Source: Pseudofrankia asymbiotica (GTDB taxonomy: Bacteria > Actinomycetota > Actinomycetes > Frankiales > Frankiaceae). From it: a stretch of DNA of 5,833 nt. Position numbers and translations under genes: made by a program. Numbering within the stretch: position 1 is the first letter of the stretch; the number at the start of each line of letters is the position of its first letter. Positions 3,924 to 5,833 of this stretch are shown one piece after another. The stretch is from assembly GCF_001983105.1 (NCBI RefSeq), contig NZ_MOMC01000069.1, positions 40,416 to 46,248 on the forward strand. Reading direction: 5' to 3'. The notes under the pieces were generated by a model, which was not told the origin of the DNA, made no database searches, and saw only the letters and a list, made by a program, of their open reading frames with translations.

Positions 3924-5534
3924 ATGACGTCGGCGGCGGCAGTCACGGGTCGTGTCCCCGCCGCCGGGACGTTGCGGCCGCCGGTCCGGCGCGGCCCGCA
4001 GAAGATCGGTCACGTGCTGGCCGCCGACCTGCGCCGCCAGATCCTGCGCGGCACGCTCGCCGCCGACGCCCGGCTGCCGCCCGAGACCGAGCTCATGGCG
4101 GCCTTCGGCGTCTCCCGTGACACGCTGCGCGAGGCACTGCGGATTCTCGAGGCACAGTCGCTGCTCGACATCCGCCGGGGCCGCGGCGGCGGGGCCGTCG
4201 TGCGCCGCCCCGGCCTCACCTCGGCGGCGAGCTACGTCGCCCTCCTCCTGCAGCTGCGCGGCACCACGCTGGAGCACCTGGACGAGGCCCGCTCGGTGCT
4301 CGAGCCGCCCGCGGCGGGGCAGCTCGCCCTGCGCCCCGGCGACGACGCGCTCGACCACCTCGCCACGCTGTACGACAACGAGCGCGCCGCGGGCGACCTG
4401 CTCGCGTTCGTCACCGCGGTCTCGACGTTCGACCAGGCCGTCACCGACCTCTCCGGGAACCGTTCGATCGCGGTGATCGCCGGCATCCTGCGGATGATCC
4501 ACGCCGGTCAGGTGTACACCGCCCTGGACGCCGTCGACCCGCGGTCCGCCGAGCGGATCGGCCGGCGGATCGTCGCCGCGCACGGGGCGTTTCTCGCGGC
4601 GGCCCGGCAACGAGACGCCGTCGCGGTGAACCACGCCTGGAGCGGCTACCTGCTCTCCACCGCCCGGTTGCTGGTCCCCCGCGGCCGGGGCCGGGCACGG
4701 ATCGACGTCGTGCCGCTGTGGCGGGCCCACTCCGCGGGAGCATCCGCGGAGGGGATGTCAGCGGGTGGGGCGTCCGCGGGTGGGGCGTTCGCCGGTGCCG
4801 CGGCGCCACCGCGGCGGATGGCGGCCATCGTCGCCAACGAGATCCGGGCCCGCATCGCCGAGGGCCGCCTCGCCGACGGCGACCGGCTGCCGTCGCTCGC
4901 GGGCCTCGCCGTCGAGTTCGGCATCTCCCGGCCGACGCTGCGCGAGGCGTTGCGGATCCTGGAGATGGAGTCGCTCCTGACGCTGCGGGCCGGCGACCGC
5001 GCCGGCGCGCAGGTTCGCCACCCGTCCACGCAGGTCGCCGCCGAGCTCGCCGGCACCGTGCTCGAGGCCCGGCAGGTCACGCTGGCCGACTACTTCCACG
5101 CCATCCGTCTCTTCGAGCCCGCGATGATGGAGCTCGCGGCGGCGCGGATCGACGACGGGTCGGTGGCGGCGCTGCGGGTGCTCGGCGCGGAGATGGCGGC
5201 CGCGGCCGACGACATTCCCCGCTTCTCCGACGCGTGGCGCCGCGCCGCCGCCGTCGCCTTCGGCGCGACCGGCAACCCGGCCCTCTCCGTCGTCGCCGAG
5301 ATCCTCCAGTGGGTGCGCCTGGGCACGAGGCCCGCGGTCAACGTCCCGCCCGACGATGCCTGGGCCGCCGTGACCGGCCGCCTCGTCCCGCTGTTCGCCG
5401 AGCTGGTCGACGCCCTGGCCGCCCGCGACCCAGGCCGGGCCCGCGAGTGCTGGGCGGCACTCCTCGATGTCAACGTCCCCTTCGCCGAGTCCCACGGCTA
5501 CGCCCACCGCCTCATGATCGACGTCATCGACTAG
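3924..5534 (+). CDS. Double GntR (FadR-subfamily-like) regulator: two complete wHTH-effector units in one chain
   Basis: This 536-residue protein is about twice the usual 220-250 of FadR-type GntR regulators. Unit 1 has a winged helix at about 27-96 (FGVSRDTLREALRILE 61-76, wing IRRGRGGGAVVRRP) and an all-helical effector half at about 100-255. A linker follows (256-298; SAGGA-type repeats at 270-294). Unit 2 has a winged helix at about 299-367 (FGISRPTLREALRILE 332-347) and an effector half to the end. The two helix-turn-helix/wing stretches agree at 24 of 36 positions, so this is an internal duplication. GntR proteins normally dimerise; this chain could form its own pseudo-dimer. FCD-type metal ligands are mostly missing: unit 1 keeps His220, but Asp170 and Tyr242 replace two histidines; unit 2 has Ala442, Phe491 and Leu513 at those places. 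The start is ATG 3924 with a weak GAAGG 4 nt upstream; GTG 3900 is an alternative. Ligand and targets are unknown. Confidence 0.9.
   Translation: MTSAAAVTGRVPAAGTLRPPVRRGPQKIGHVLAADLRRQILRGTLAADARLPPETELMAAFGVSRDTLREALRILEAQSLLDIRRGRGGGAVVRRPGLTSAASYVALLLQLRGTTLEHLDEARSVLEPPAAGQLALRPGDDALDHLATLYDNERAAGDLLAFVTAVSTFDQAVTDLSGNRSIAVIAGILRMIHAGQVYTALDAVDPRSAERIGRRIVAAHGAFLAAARQRDAVAVNHAWSGYLLSTARLLVPRGRGRARIDVVPLWRAHSAGASAEGMSAGGASAGGAFAGAAAPPRRMAAIVANEIRARIAEGRLADGDRLPSLAGLAVEFGISRPTLREALRILEMESLLTLRAGDRAGAQVRHPSTQVAAELAGTVLEARQVTLADYFHAIRLFEPAMMELAAARIDDGSVAALRVLGAEMAAAADDIPRFSDAWRRAAAVAFGATGNPALSVVAEILQWVRLGTRPAVNVPPDDAWAAVTGRLVPLFAELVDALAARDPGRARECWAALLDVNVPFAESHGYAHRLMIDVID
4731..4802 (+). 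repeat. 15-bp tandem repeats coding for the Ala/Gly/Ser linker of the double GntR protein
   Basis: The codons spell SAGA, SAEGM, SAGGA, SAGGA and FAGAA: one 12-bp unit followed by four 15-bp units, of which the second and third 15-bp units are almost identical in DNA. This is a flexible low-complexity hinge between the two GntR units, and its length can change in five-residue steps without a frameshift. Confidence 0.8.
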
Positions 5535-5539
5535 AGATC

Positions 5540-5563
5540 GTCGCCGTCGCCGTCGCCGTCGCC
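5540..5563. repeat. Hexanucleotide repeat after the double-GntR gene
   Basis: GTCGCC is repeated four times without change, starting 5 bp after the TAG stop. It lies in the 45-bp gap before the convergent TetR gene. It is simple-sequence DNA with no evident function. Confidence 0.85.
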
Positions 5564-5569
5564 GTCCGG

Positions 5570-5590
5570 CGGCTCCTGCCTACGGAGCTG
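5570..5590. terminator. Hairpin between convergent double-GntR and TetR genes, possible bidirectional terminator
   Basis: The arms CGGCTCC (5570-5576) and GGAGCTG (5584-5590) give a 7-bp stem with one G-T wobble and a 7-nt loop. The loop holds the stop codon of the minus-strand TetR gene (5582-5580). Position between two converging genes suggests a shared terminator; there is no T-tract. Confidence 0.4.
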
Positions 5591-5833
5591 CCTTCGCGCC
5601 CGCGTCCGCCGTGGCGGACTCGAGCTGGGTGAGGTACCGCTCGATGAGCGCGAGGGTCTCGGGGTGGCCGGTGGCGACGCCGAGAATGTCCTCCGAGATG
5701 AGAATCCGGGCGAGGCCGGCGATGACGACGGTGACCACCGCCGGCGGGACCGTTTCGGTGTCGACGCCGGCGTCGGCGAGAAGGCCGGTGAGAGCCTTTA
5801 CCTGGAGCGCGCGGAAGCGTTCCGCATAGTCGG
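5580..5833 (-). CDS. TetR-family regulator, C-terminal part (cut by window edge)
   Basis: This is the last 83 residues of a protein whose DNA-binding domain lies beyond the right edge. The visible part reads Y-A-E-R-F-R-A-L-Q, then PPAVVTVVIAGLARILISE, then the block GVATGHPETLALIERYLTQLE, and a short Ala/Lys tail before TAG at 5582-5580. The G-x-A/T-x-G-H-x-E-T sequence before the last helix is common in the C-terminal dimerisation half of actinobacterial TetR proteins, which supports the assignment. Third-position GC bias is strong in this frame. It converges on the double-GntR gene with 45 bp between stops. Without the N-terminus the helix-turn-helix cannot be confirmed, so the family call is likely but not certain. 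Confidence 0.7.
   Translation of the reverse strand, partial: DYAERFRALQVKALTGLLADAGVDTETVPPAVVTVVIAGLARILISEDILGVATGHPETLALIERYLTQLESATADAGAKAAP

Noticed and set aside
2915..3946. 343-codon minus-strand open frame opposite the crotonase gene
   Set aside because: It is antisense to a well-supported crotonase with clear motifs, and its translation is Arg/Val/Asp-rich without recognisable domains.

Overview
The window is very GC-rich, with G/C in most third codon positions, GTG as well as ATG starts, and gene families typical of large-genome soil actinobacteria (sulfotransferase, TetR, SDR, crotonase, FadR-type GntR). My best guess is a Frankia-like or related actinomycete. This rests on composition and gene content only; no marker gene is present. 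No RNA gene, insertion sequence, integrase, CRISPR array or origin was seen.

Layout, left to right. (1) 1-710, minus: the N-terminal 236 residues of a PAPS-type sulfotransferase, cut by the left edge. (2) 711-873: a divergent control region with a perfect 9-bp inverted repeat. (3) 874-1719, plus: a TetR-family regulator with an unusual acidic N-terminal extension of about 80 residues, partly built from a 15-bp tandem repeat. (4) 1720-1823: the gap between convergent genes, holding a 15-bp minisatellite that runs into the end of the next gene. (5) 1824-2594, minus: a classical SDR oxidoreductase with Thr at the catalytic Ser position. (6) 2595-2926: a 332-bp divergent control region with two near-identical 17-bp direct repeats 147 bp apart and a 21-bp dyad. 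(7) 2927-3718, plus: a crotonase-fold protein that keeps one of the two hydratase glutamates, followed directly by a 9-bp-stem hairpin. (8) 3719-3923: spacer with an 18-bp tandem repeat. (9) 3924-5534, plus: a 536-residue regulator made of two complete FadR-like GntR units joined by an Ala/Gly/Ser repeat linker. (10) 5580-5833, minus: the C-terminal 83 residues of a second TetR regulator, cut by the right edge.

Taken together, the window looks like an acyl-CoA or lipid-type catabolic accessory locus: an SDR and a crotonase fired divergently from one control region, flanked by three regulators and a sulfotransferase. Which regulator controls which gene, and the substrate, cannot be read from the sequence. 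The strongest candidates for something new are the single-chain double-GntR protein and the paired 17-bp sites in the SDR/crotonase control region. Also notable is that tandem repeats with a period divisible by three recur in five places, three of them with a 15-bp period.
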